Shown here in pieces: positions 32,916 through 43,867 of a stretch of 64,000 nt of DNA. Under the pieces are notes generated by a model. That model was given only the letters and a program-made list of their open reading frames with translations. It made no database searches and was not told the DNA's origin. Each line of letters begins with the position of its first letter. Positions within the stretch are counted from its first letter, which is position 1. The stretch is from Harmothoe impar (lineage: Eukaryota; Annelida; Polychaeta; Phyllodocida; Polynoidae), in NCBI GenBank assembly GCA_947462335.1, contig OX381705.1, forward strand, positions 32,883,570 through 32,947,569, in the 5' to 3' direction. The position numbers and the translations under genes are program-made.

Positions 32916-33596
32916 GTTAAATGTTAAATTTACATATTGATTCTCTAGTGTTCATTGACTTATCACTTTTGTTTTACATAAAGTACAAAATATAATCAGG
33001 GCAAGCCAAAAAACCTAAATTTTATTCAACTTGACCTTCCTCCAGGTCAAGGTCACTTCATTAAAGGTTACACTGAATGTAAAACATAAAAATGTTATCT
33101 CTGTTGTTGACATTTTGATGTATGGTTGGAATATATAGATATTTCGTTATCAGATGCATACTAGGATGTTCACTATCTATAATATTGCAATAGTAAGCTG
33201 AGGTCAGGGTCATTGTTACCAAGGGCAGCAGAAGACAGACCTATTCATAAAGTATATATAGGGCTACTACTCCTAACTTCCTTAAGCCAGATCATATATA
33301 GTCAGTAAAAGAACAAGTTGGAACCAGGCATATTATGCTCTTCATAGAGGAGCTTGACTGTACTAAAGTACAGTAGACAGGAAGACCTCAGCAACCCATG
33401 AGAGATGGCAGGACCTTCAGTAATCTGATCATAGATAAAGCTCCACTGTGTAAGTATTGTTTTCTCTTTGATAAAGTGTGTGCAACCAATATGTATATCA
33501 TAGAGTAGAGAGCTTTTCTGAAAAGCTACATAGAACAAATAAAAGTGGTGAATGCATCAGTATATTACTTGCATTCCTATACTGCCTAATTTGAAT

Positions 33597-35009
33597 CAGG
33601 GCATTGCACCAAGAGGCCCCTTGCCCTTGGGGTAAGTATACAGCCAGTCTCTCTTGCACGCCACATTGAAAAAAGGGTAACATCCCCAGATGATATATCA
33701 CATCCATCAGATTGTATCATTGATGCCATGAGTGTTGTTCCTAAAATGAATGGAAAACCTGAGACCTTCGGAGAAGCAGTATATACTCTATTCAGTGCAA
33801 TGCTCAAAATAGGATCCAGCAGTGATAGAATAGATGCTGTATTTGATGTGTATCGGGATACATCCATCAAGAAACAAAGCTCGTGAAAGAAGAAAGAAAA
33901 GTGAGAAGGTACATCTACATAACATCACTTCAGGCTAGAAGGTCCAACGATGGAAAGAAGCTCTGGAGTGTTCCGCCAGTAAGTCAGCTATAATCCAGTT
34001 CTTCTTTGATGAGTGGAAGAAGGAATATTATCTGAAGAAGCTCAACAAACTCCAGAAAGTAATGTATGTGACATGTGATGAAAAGTGTGTGAAGTTGACA
34101 GGACTAAATTCATCGAACTGTAGGCAGCTGTCGTCCTCTCAAGAGGAAGCAGATACAAGGTTGCTTTTGCATGCCAGTCATGCTTTGCACAGTTATGACA
34201 CTGTTATAATAGCATCAGAAGACACAGATGTTCTGGTAATAGCCCTTTGTGTGCATCAAACAATCCAATGCAATCTATATCTTCAACGTGGGACGCAGAA
34301 TACCATCAGGCTCTTCCACATGGAGGAAATTGCATCAAGTCTTGGTGCTGAGAAATGCAGTTCACTCATTGGCATGCATGCATTCACTGGATGCAACAGT
34401 GTAAGTGCTTTTGCTGGACGAGGGAAAATCCACAGTCTAAAGATTCTAATGAAGGACAAAAACATGCAAACTGCCATGCAAACTGCCATGCAAACCGTAG
34501 GGAAGCACTGGACAATGTCCCCTGACTTGTTCACACTTCTGCAGGAATTTGTATGCAGGATGTATGCAGCCAGATTGAAGATCCAGAAGGTAAATGAGTT
34601 GAGATATTAGCTGTTCAGGGTCAAGCGTGGTGACGTTGAGTCTGGGGAATTGCCACCATGTGAGGACTGTTTGTACAAGCATTGGCTCAGGGCTAACTAT
34701 TAAGCAGCAATCTGGAGAAGAAGCCTTGAACCATTCCCAGTAATTCCAAACCCCCAAGATCGTGGTCGGATCATGGAAGGCACAAATCTATCAATTGACT
34801 GGATGAGAGGTACTCCAGCCCAAGAGGTAGTCTTAAAATTGATGGCCTGCACTTGCTCAAGATCTTGCCAGCAATCTAAATGCCTTTGTGTTGATGATGG
34901 GTTGCAGTGCACACCAGCCTGTAAACTGGATGTCTGTGCCAATATGATGCACGATGACATTCAAGAGCAAATGAGTGACAGCTCAAGTGAGGAGAGCGAC
35001 ATTGACTAG
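33597..35009 (+). pseudogene. Broken FEN1/XPG-like nuclease with CXC-type Cys-rich tail
   Basis: Three pieces follow one another. Part 1 (about 33597-33885) reads ...SIQPVSLARHIEKR ... VFDVYRDTSIKK and stops at TGA. A one-base shift near 33870 would continue it as NKARERRKK, so a frameshift separates it from part 2. Part 2 (about 33980-34610) contains QEEADTRLLLHASHA, ASEDTDVLVIAL and MHAFTGCNSVSAF with GRGK. This order (EEAD acidic helix, S-x-D-x-D, G-C-[DN] followed by G-x-G-K) is what FEN1/XPG-I nucleases show, and is found in a large family of invertebrate transposon proteins. Part 3, in the same frame but after stops at 34608 and 34701, ends in a Cys-rich segment, ACTCSRSCQQSKC and LQCTPACKLDVC, like a CXC (tesmin-type) DNA-binding tail. 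The gene is dead in this copy. Confidence 0.7.
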
Positions 35010-35279
35010 TAGTCCAATGCAATAAATCTGAACACACTGTACAAATTGAATGTTCATGTCATCACTTATAAGTTTATATCACATGCAATAACCACACTTT
35101 GAATGACCTTGAGCCCAATGAAGGTCAAATAAGGTCAGATCTAAATGCTTAACTCTTTATAGTAAATTTAATCCAGAGTAATGGTTTAAGATATCTATGT
35201 AAAATTGTTTAAGCAACTAAGTGACCTTGACCTTAATGAAGGTCACATTCAAAGAGTATTTTGTGTTGACCCACCTTAA

Positions 35280-35461
35280 CCCATTAGGGCTGACCAAGAA
35301 AGTATTTGCTGCTGGTGGGCCCAGATGTTTTGCAGAAAACTTTTCCAAATCCTAAAGAGTTATGATGACTATAGTTGATGCTGGGCCGGCAACGGCATAA
35401 AATATAGACCATGCCCAGGCAGCCATGACACTTTATATAGTCAATGCCAGGCCCTAAAGGG
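35280..35461. mobile_element. piggyBac-type MITE with TTAA target duplication, nested
   Basis: TTAA at 35276-35279 and 35462-35465 flank inverted ends CCCATTAGGGCT and AGGCCCTAAAGGG (about 13 bp, one or two differences). 182 bp, no coding capacity. TTAA duplications and CCC-starting ends are piggyBac hallmarks. It has jumped into the interior of the long-TIR element, so it is younger. Confidence 0.75.
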
Positions 35462-35546
35462 TTAATTAAATTTGATAAACTGTTTATGAAATACTATCAC
35501 AATTTTAGACCAATATGTTTATATGCAGTTTCTATCTTATATTGAT

Positions 35547-36400
35547 AGTGACAAGAGGCCTAAACCTACTCTTTACTGCATATCATGGATTTCAAACACA
35601 TTTTTTTTTAAACTGTATATATTTGATGCTATGCACAGACAGATATTGATGTGGATATAAACATTTTTGTTAACTTTATTACCATCCAAGGTTGATTTTT
35701 GTCTAACCTGTGGTTTTACATATATGACTTTGATTTAAGTGACCTTGACCTTTAAAAAATAAAAATTAAAAGGTCGTTTGGGTTGGCCCATCAACATAGC
35801 ATATTTTAGGTGTTTAACATGAATGAAAAGACAAAGTTATTGCAAGGTTCTGGCCCTTTAAGTGCGTTGTTGTGGACCCTGCTATTTAACAGCATCATTG
35901 AGGAATGAGGCCGTGCCTTGCCAAAAGCCATGTGATATGGAAGTCCACCTCATTTTTCCATGATCCCTAACTATGTAGGTATTCCCTCATGCAATATGGC
36001 GAATGTCTGGATATTTTTGAGGAATCTATTAGAGTTGAAAGGTAGCCGTTTTAATAGAAAAGTCACTTTTCTGAGATTGACCTTGAATAAAATCATGTTG
36101 ACCTTGGGCGAAATTATCTTTTTTGTCTTTTTCGTGTTGCCCTGAATGAGTAGTATGCCATAGATATTTTATTTGTTGGGAAATTCAATTTTAAAGTGAC
36201 TTTTCAGTTGCATATGTGAATCAATAATTTTCAGATTTTTCTAGACTTCTCTGACCTTGAAGCCCTACCCTGACCTTAAGCTACTCCTGAGGCAAGGCCA
36301 CCTCATATTTTCTGATACCCTATATATATGCCTATCTAAAAATCATGGTGGCGACCAAACCCTCAATTTGGCAGTCTGAAATGACTTGGCTTACGCGCTA
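35547..36400 (-). repeat. Right terminal inverted repeat of the long-TIR element
   Basis: Reverse complement of 32052-32915, with differences mainly transitions and a few single-base indels. The inner border is at AGTGACAAGAGGCC (35547). Confidence 0.88.
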
Positions 36401-36544
36401 TATCCCTGCTCACGGCCTAACGAACACCCACCCCGCCCGCCACCCTGCCGCCCCCGCCGTGCACAAAACTACCACGCTGACAAGTGGCCGTGATAAAAAC
36501 GTCATCCATAGCCACCAGGATGTTCTCTCTGTTCATAATGGTGG

Positions 36545-36690
36545 CGTATATACTCTGCGTGGATGCAGACTCTGCATAGGTGTAGACTGCATGGATGTAG
36601 ACTCTGCACAGGTGTAGATTATGCATCAATGTAGCGCCTACAAGAGGAAGCTTTTGCATGGGCGCAGACTCTGCACAGAGAAAAATGTGA
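36545..36690 (+). repeat. ~17-bp minisatellite (CTGCATGGGTGTAGACT type), left block
   Basis: Degenerate repeats of CTCTGCATAGGTGTAGACT and variants. The same unit recurs at 37595-37757, so the two blocks bracket the AGTCAGGC region between them. Confidence 0.7.
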
Positions 36691-37570
36691 GCGTCAGCTG
36701 GACTCTCCCCAGGGTCAAGCACTGCCTGACTCAGGTAGGAGAGTCTGCTGGACTTTCACTTCCATTAATGACAGTCAGGCTGAGCCTCCTTTGATAGTCC
36801 CATAAAGTTACTCCCTTTTGAGAGTCAGCCTGATCCTTGAATGACAGTCAGGCAAGACAAATCTTCATACCAGAGTCAGCCTGACTTTCTTTCCACAGTC
36901 TGACTCTGGTATGAGGGTCAGTTAGCCTGAGCCTTGCTTGTTTGCTACCAGGTGGGGACACAATGCAGTATTGAGCTTAATGGTAGGATATATGACACCA
37001 TTCTTGTGGATTTAGAAAGTATATATACATTAAGATCCTGGGATCACCTCTGACATATACCTAAATGACTTGTGGTCTGTGATAGCAGACCCTTGTATGT
37101 TCAGGACAACAAGATTTCTTTATAAGTGACAGGGAGGCCATATAAATCTTTTAAAACATTATCCCCAATGCAAATAAGCAACTAGTCTTACTGTACAAAG
37201 AAGAGTTGAACTATGCCTGACTTTCATTGAGGCAAAGGTTCAGCACTGCTAGACTCACATCCGTATGTGAGTCCAGCTTGGCTTGACTCTCAGTAACCAG
37301 AGTCTGGCATCGCTGTACTCTTGCACTAGGGAAAGTCCAGCATTGCCAGACTTCCCTTAGTGCGAAAGTCAGGCAGTGCTGAACTTTCATAAACAAGGGT
37401 CCAGCACTGCCTGACTCTCGTTGTAATGAAGGTCAGGCAGTGCTGGACTCTTGTTGTGATGAAGGTCAGGCAGTGCTGGACTCTCTCTACAGTCAAAGTC
37501 AGCTTGACTCTCACATGAGGGTGCTTTTGGCGACATGGGCCTGACTATGGCATGTGAGTCCATCTGACTC
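36691..37570. repeat. Mixed direct and inverted AGTCAGGC repeats
   Basis: The words GTCAGGC and GCCTGAC occur in both orientations throughout. From about 37330 to 37490, units of about 33 bp built on GTCAGGCAGTGCTGGACTC repeat directly, and the inverted form GTCCAGCACTGCCTGAC lies at 37390-37406. The module TGAGGGTGCTTTTGGCGACA at 37516-37535 is identical to one at 45726-45745 inside the interruption of the 52-bp array. No coding potential. Confidence 0.75.
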
Positions 37571-37594
37571 TCATATTTTCCTCTGTATGCATCA

Positions 37595-37757
37595 ATTGTG
37601 TATACTCTGCATGGGTTTAGGCTCTGCATGGATATAAACGGGTATATGTATGGGTGTAGCCCCTACACGGGATAGACTGCATGGTCGCAGATTCTGCATG
37701 GGTGCAGAATCTGTATTGGTGTAAACTCTACATGAGCGTAGACTGTGCATGGGTATT
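37595..37757 (+). repeat. ~17-bp minisatellite (CTGCATGGGTGTAGACT type), right block
   Basis: Degenerate units such as TCTGCATGGGTGCAGA and CTACATGAGCGTAGACT, as in the left block at 36545-36690. Confidence 0.7.
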
Positions 37758-40700
37758 TACAATATTCAACAACAGATGTGATGCTTAGCAGGTCAGATGT
37801 AGTGTCTGTACATGTACATGTAAAATTCATGTGTTAGTATACATACATGAGAAGCTATAAACTATTATTTGCAGGTGGATATCACCCCTATTTAAGTGCA
37901 CGTGGGTAGGCGCGGGCAGGCTCCGTCGAGAGCCCCCCCCCCCATATAGGTATACTTCAATATAGCTGTACCTTGGGTATAGGTGTACCTCTATAGTTAT
38001 AGATAACCTATGTCAGGTGTTGAGGGCGGTTTGGACAGGTGAGTAGCTGGCTCTATATGGTAACGTCATTAAAGCAGGCTGGGTCAGACCTGACCTGTAT
38101 GACGGCCTCCCCCTCCTGTAGCCACAGGTCCGTCCATCACCGCCTGGACACCGTAAACCACCTTACCGCCACTCCCCATCGCCACATCACCAGCCCCTCT
38201 CTCTGACGTAGAGATAACCCTACACCAAGGGCACTTTATATATTACAATAAGCTATAATAGGGGGAGCCACCCAACGTTTAGATATGAGGGGGCGTACAC
38301 GCACCTTTGTTCGCCCATCTATGCCAATCCATTCCCCTCCCACTCCCCCCGAAGAAACAACAGCAAAAACGTAGGTAGAGAATACACTCATGTACCATTC
38401 CATTTCGACATTTATTGCGGCCTATATTTTAGCTATAGTCGCGCAGACCCTTTCTGCTGAAAAGAGGTTCAGATCCCCCCCCCCCGCCCCCCCCACACAC
38501 ACCCCTCCTCAAGGGGTTCAAATGCCCCGGTCCCATGTTCATGTATTCACCTAGAAATAAAGCGTTTTACATCAGGTGTATACATACCATCATGTATTTG
38601 CATCACGTATATCTGCAGAGATCCGCCTACCCTTCACTCACCTCTCTAGCTTTCACCTCCACGGTGGCCTGATTAGTTAGTTTACATTCAAGATGACTGA
38701 CCGACTGCACTGTACACCACCTCCACCACCTGGTATAGGATACCATGCCAGAAGAAGTCACCTAGCGTAAGGTTGAGGTTATACATCAGGCGATATAGTG
38801 CGGTATAGTCAACATACAAATGACCGAGGGGAGGATGCTGCGGATACTTAATGACATACACTTTAATGTCTAGATCATTAATAACCCCCCCCCCCCCCCC
38901 CTCAACTCCGTTTTAAAATGTCAGACCTATATCAAGCATGCTAATCGTGTGGGTAGTAGACAGAAGCATGTGTATGAATCTGAGCACGGACATTTTTCCT
39001 TCATCTGGATTCAACATAATTCGCCTGGCCCAAGAAGTAAATACATACACGCCGATATTCAATTTATCAAAAAGAGACTACATACACATATATCTTTCAA
39101 GGGGCAAGCCGTTCACTGCCCCATGATATGGCCGATGATGTAGATTTGATGTTGTACCTACATGGAGAGATCTATCAACGACTTACCTGAGGTCAGAGGG
39201 CCGTGTCAGGTGTTAATGAGCAGTACACCCACACATCCTCCAGGGGGCGCGGGTGGTGGCGGCCGGTAGGGGTGCACCAGGTGGCGCTGTGGGCAGTCAT
39301 TAAAGTTGGATCGTTGAGGCAGGCGGCGTCCGGCCTACACTACACTGTAGGGTGGGGGCTCCATGCCCTGAGCCTACACCACACCACCCTCCCTCCTCCT
39401 GCCTCTTATATCCCAGCAGGTGTATCCAGGGTAATAACTCCACCCTCCGCCTCAACCCAAGTCTGCCCTATGGTTCCCAGGGCCCGTCTCCGAAGGCCGC
39501 CTGTGTAGAGTTTTAAGCCTGCTGCTGGAGGGCTAGAATAACCTATCCCGTCGAGGGCGATTAGCGTTGGCGAGGGCTGGCGAGATTGCAGTGTCTGAAA
39601 GTGACCAGTGAACAAATCAGACTCAGGGCCTGAGGTCAGCAGGGGCGTGCGTAGTCAGCCTGACCTCTGAGGTCGCTGAGCTCAGAGGTCAAGAGTCAAG
39701 GGAATGGGCCATATCCCCCTCAGGCCATTTGGGTTTCTTCGTCTAACACGAACCGGGCCAGTAGCGAGCAGGGTTGGTGTAGTAAGTCTATATTGGCCTA
39801 CACAGAAGTCAAAAAGTCATATACTACGATGTTTCTTATTTTTTGACTTGAAGACAGTCTCACGTCCAAGTGTTGGAATAGTCCCTTCCTGCCAGGTATA
39901 TAGTCCAGGTGGCGGGAAGTCTCTCCCATATATATAGCGCCGCAACTGCCTACACCACAGTTGTTATACTGACAATGAGGCCAACACAGATGTGTTTCAA
40001 GTTGCCCAACCCTACCTTGCCAAACAAGGCTGACATCCAATTGTGAGTCGATTTGATGGTGCATGAGTCAAGGCCGCGGTCTACGAGTCAATTTCTGGTT
40101 ACTTTTGAGGCCTAAGTGGGCACCAAATTTGATTTATTTTCAGACCACCTAACTTGAAACTGACCATGTCCGTTTTTGGTCTCAGGCCTGCTACCTATAT
40201 ATAGACCATGTACATGCCTAATCCAAGGGCTGACCGGTTTCCCACTTTAGCATAGCTACAATCAGTTGGACATCAGCTGGACATGATGGATGACAAATAT
40301 TATGCTTGGCTATCCTCTTGCACCCCTTCAGTCCGATTCTGGCGCCCTGTCTCCAGAGCTTTGCCGTTGACAGATGCTGGAGGTGGCTTCCGTTAGACCC
40401 TGATGGATCCACCTCCACGACATGCCCGCAGACTCCCTCCAAGGTCATGGATCATAAAAATCACCGCTTGCCAGACGTGCACAGGGTCAGGCCTGGGCTT
40501 ATAGCTGGTCTGTTATAGGTGGAGGGGCAGTTATTAGTGGTTGCATGGGTGTCTCGGGATAGCGGGGGGAGGGGGGGAGGGGATATTGCCCGGTAAGGGT
40601 GATCAGGGGTTCCATGTAGGGGTATCAAAGCAATCAAATGGTGTAGACGGTGCAAAATGAGCATTTAGTCATTTTATCTGGGGTTCTGAATTACTGTATA

Positions 40701-41197
40701 TTGTATATCCATACTGACCTATGGAGAATTCACCTCTTCGTGTGTTGATGTACTAAATGGTACTGTTGAGTGTGTTCCCTACATACAAATGTAGTATACT
40801 AATGGGGCTTGTAAACCTTGATGACTACTTGATTGACTACTTTTGGGTCAACCCTTCCCAGATTCCATACTAGCCATGTGGACAAGGCATGAAGCCAAGG
40901 GCCCCTATGCTGAGGTGTATATTGAACGTACGTGTTAAAGCCTGGGCTCAGGCTCAGCTGCTCTCTGTATATGGGACGCAGTATAGAGTTGAAATCCAGC
41001 ATCTCTGTGGAGTACCTTTAGCCTATGTTAAACCGCGGGGAAGGCCAACTCCGCCCACGTCCCCATGTCAATTCACCATCAACACGACTTCATGTTGGTC
41101 TGGCAAACATTGCAAGCATGAGAACTCGGGATAGCCATGCCATGGCCGCTACAATTAGAGCTATGTGTGGAGGGGTGAGGGTCTGGGTGGTACACTG
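37758..41197. other. Non-coding stretch, no gene supported
   Basis: C runs at about 37929-37941, 38468-38490 and 38884-38902; a GC-richer patch at 39230-39500. Short frames only, without domains or splice pairs that I could chain. Confidence 0.45.
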
Positions 41198-41532
41198 TGA
41201 GGAAGGAGACTATGGTAACTGCAGTTACCAGATCACCGTATAGGGATCCCCACTGTAGCATAGTTGTATAGTTATAGCTAGTACGTATAGCTGGTATAAA
41301 CAGTTACCATAGTCCAACTGATTCTAAAACCCCTTTATACTGCTGTTCTAGACAATTCTATGATATATCTAGTGGCCAAAATGATAAAGTATAGTACCAG
41401 CCATAAACATACAACTATGCAATACCCATGCTGCCATAACACAGTGTAATTACCACTTTTCATTCTCTATGCTACAGTGGGGGTCCCTTAACGGTGATCT
41501 GGTAACTGCAGTTACCATAGTCTCCTTCCTCA
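41198..41532. mobile_element. MITE with 66-bp inverted ends
   Basis: The left end 41198-41263 and right end 41467-41532 are reverse complements with few differences. Each contains the perfect 16-bp palindrome GGTAACTGCAGTTACC (41215-41230 and 41501-41516). The 200-bp interior is non-coding. No certain target duplication. Confidence 0.8.
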
Positions 41533-43867
41533 AAGTGAGGTAGGCGGTTCTAGTTCAGCAGTGGATTGTGCGTTCGTCTGAGGTAGGGTTGTGATATTTG
41601 ACTGTACCTGTGCTGCTGTCCCCTAGTTCTATACACACTGGGTCTGACTCTCTGTACTGTTTGTCTTCCTTTCATAAGGCTCTTGTTATAGTCACCGATG
41701 TGACGCTATGTCTTCAGCTGTATATTGATTGATGGAGGTGCAGTCAACCTTACCAGCATAATGTAGACTGGCCCAGTGTGTCATTTGGTCGGAATCGTGT
41801 GGACCTTTTAGAACAGGAGGAAATCTGCCTCCTGGGTTGGCCGTCACTCATTCCCTCGCACTCTACATGTGTACAGACACCAATTGTGGTTGGCCCTCAC
41901 CCCGTGACGGCCGCACCATCCCACCGCCAGGCCCAGCCCCTGCCAGCTGGATCCAACACCTGGTCACCCACCTGGAGGAGGGGAGATAGTGTCATACCTG
42001 TGTACCCCACCTGTCGACACTGTCGGGGCGTCCTATAGAGGTATCAGAATGACATATATCAGATATATGGTGTAAATGATAAAACCGGAACTTCAACCTC
42101 ACCCATATATATTTGATATATTTATGAACAGAGTTCATTGATTTTGTTCTTGTAGATATTTTTGGTTTCCCTCACTTTGATATGTAATAAATCATCGCTT
42201 CGTGCCATTGTACACATATCTGGACATTAAAGGATTTGATTTCCAGGGTCTCACACATGTATATGGTTATTAAATTGAAGATAGGATTTCGATAGATTTC
42301 CCCGTATCCCTTCTCGTATTAACAAAGGGGTATATCAAATAGCTTAGAATAGCTAATATCAGCACGAGCGAGACTAATATCACGACACTTTATTCAGCTG
42401 TATACTTTGATCTAATGGATACTGATCAGTGAAGAGCACAATAACGATGAAATCAATCTGACGTTATGCAAACAGTTGGACAACCAGCCATTTATGCCAC
42501 CTGCTTCCCCGTTCTCATCTGGCAAATGACTGTGGTCTTTCAAACTAATTTCAACCCACGAGAAGAGCGGCGCATTTGAGGCGGGCATCTCGAGTTTCAC
42601 CTTATTAGACGTAGTACTTTCTGAATGTCAACTTAATGAGAAACATCACCTAGCTTGCAGAAGGCAGCTTCAACAAAAGTCCAGTGTCTACAGTATTTTT
42701 AGAGTACACAATACCTTGTGTAAATATTATACCAAGCCACCATTCGTAGTAGAGCAGTTAACATCAATAAATCTCAGGTAGTCTTGTGATAGAAAGATAA
42801 GCCTCTATTCCGTAGCAACCAAAATGTCAAACAATCAAATACTGTACATATCGAGGAACTCTTCTCGCATTGTCACGTGAAGTACTACCAAGGAAACTAC
42901 AAAAGTATATACAACATGTATACTATTTTCCAGGTTGCCTAAGATAGGACGCTCTTTGAGGGGATTAAAAAACAATTTTATAGTTAGCTATGTATAAACT
43001 AGAATATGTACATGGCAATTAGAATTACAGTTGATAATTGTTTTTAAGTGTTCTTCTATAATGACATTCCTGTGATGCATTTTGCGGTATCGGCCTGCTT
43101 GACAGAATCAACAAGTCATTTCATTAAATCTACATTGAGATGACTTTTTCCATAGCAACCTACATTTATATTGACATTCCATTACGTCGCCTATCAACAA
43201 CAAAATGATAGTACAGGGAGATTATTATGGACAATGAGCTGAACTATGAGTGTATGGCTGCATTAGGTGGATGATTATTGTACCATTTCCATTTGCTGTT
43301 AGCAGTGTGGGGTGGTCAAGTTGTCATGGTGATACTGTGGATACAGCTTCCTTTTCTCCGACTTCAGGTATATATACGTTGACCGTCACTGAAGACCTAC
43401 CCCAATAAGAAACTTCACGTGATACCTTAACAAGCCTGTAACCCTTGGACATCGGTAATCATAGGAGATAATCAATACCCCCAACCTACTACAGCATAAT
43501 GGGAGGAAAGGCCGTTGGCAGTGTAGCGTTTCGTCAGTGGCTATTTATCATTTTGTGGAGCCTCATTGACCTTTGTCTGCCCTCTCCCCATGCATGCAAT
43601 GGGCCTTTCAGTGGTCCCCTTCTTGTAGAGAGGGAAGAAGTGCTCCGTTTGTGTGTGCTGGACCGATGCCTCATAGTCAGTGGGTTCTTTGTCAGCACGC
43701 TAGGATGACCGAGGTGCCTCTAGTAGAGGAGAGGGAGACCGCTCATTAGTATTACTGATTCCATCCTCATCATGTGACTCCATCCTCATCATGTCGCTGC
43801 AAGCCTCATCATGTGACACATATCCACATCCATCACCGCACACACAGCATCTATACCCATTCCAAAC
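41533..43867. other. Non-coding stretch, no gene supported
   Basis: No supported gene. CATCATGTGACTC-like words at 43750-43815 look like eroded units of the array that follows. Confidence 0.45.

Larger units (their letters stand above)
32052..36400 (+). mobile_element. Long-TIR DNA transposon (Academ-like candidate), 4.35 kb
   Basis: Two inverted arms, 32052-32915 and 35547-36400, match over about 860 bp with few differences. Both outer ends read TAGCGCGTAAGCCAA. The flanks TAT before 32052 and TAT after 36400 could be a 3-bp target duplication. The unique interior carries a decayed gene on the plus strand (33597-35009) whose product looks like a FEN1/XPG-type nuclease followed by a Cys-rich CXC-like tail, plus a nested TTAA MITE at 35280-35461. 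Some Academ transposons are known to encode an XPG-like nuclease and make 3-4-bp duplications, hence the tentative name. No DDE transposase was seen, so this copy is either internally deleted, or the family moves by other means. Confidence 0.75.

Noticed and set aside
32052..36400. DDE transposase gene in the long-TIR element
   Set aside because: Searched the interior frames for a DDE-type domain and saw none; only the nuclease-like gene is supported.
40218..40448. Minus-strand frame with several Cys and Gly residues as an exon
   Set aside because: No recognisable domain and no convincing acceptor/donor pair in phase.
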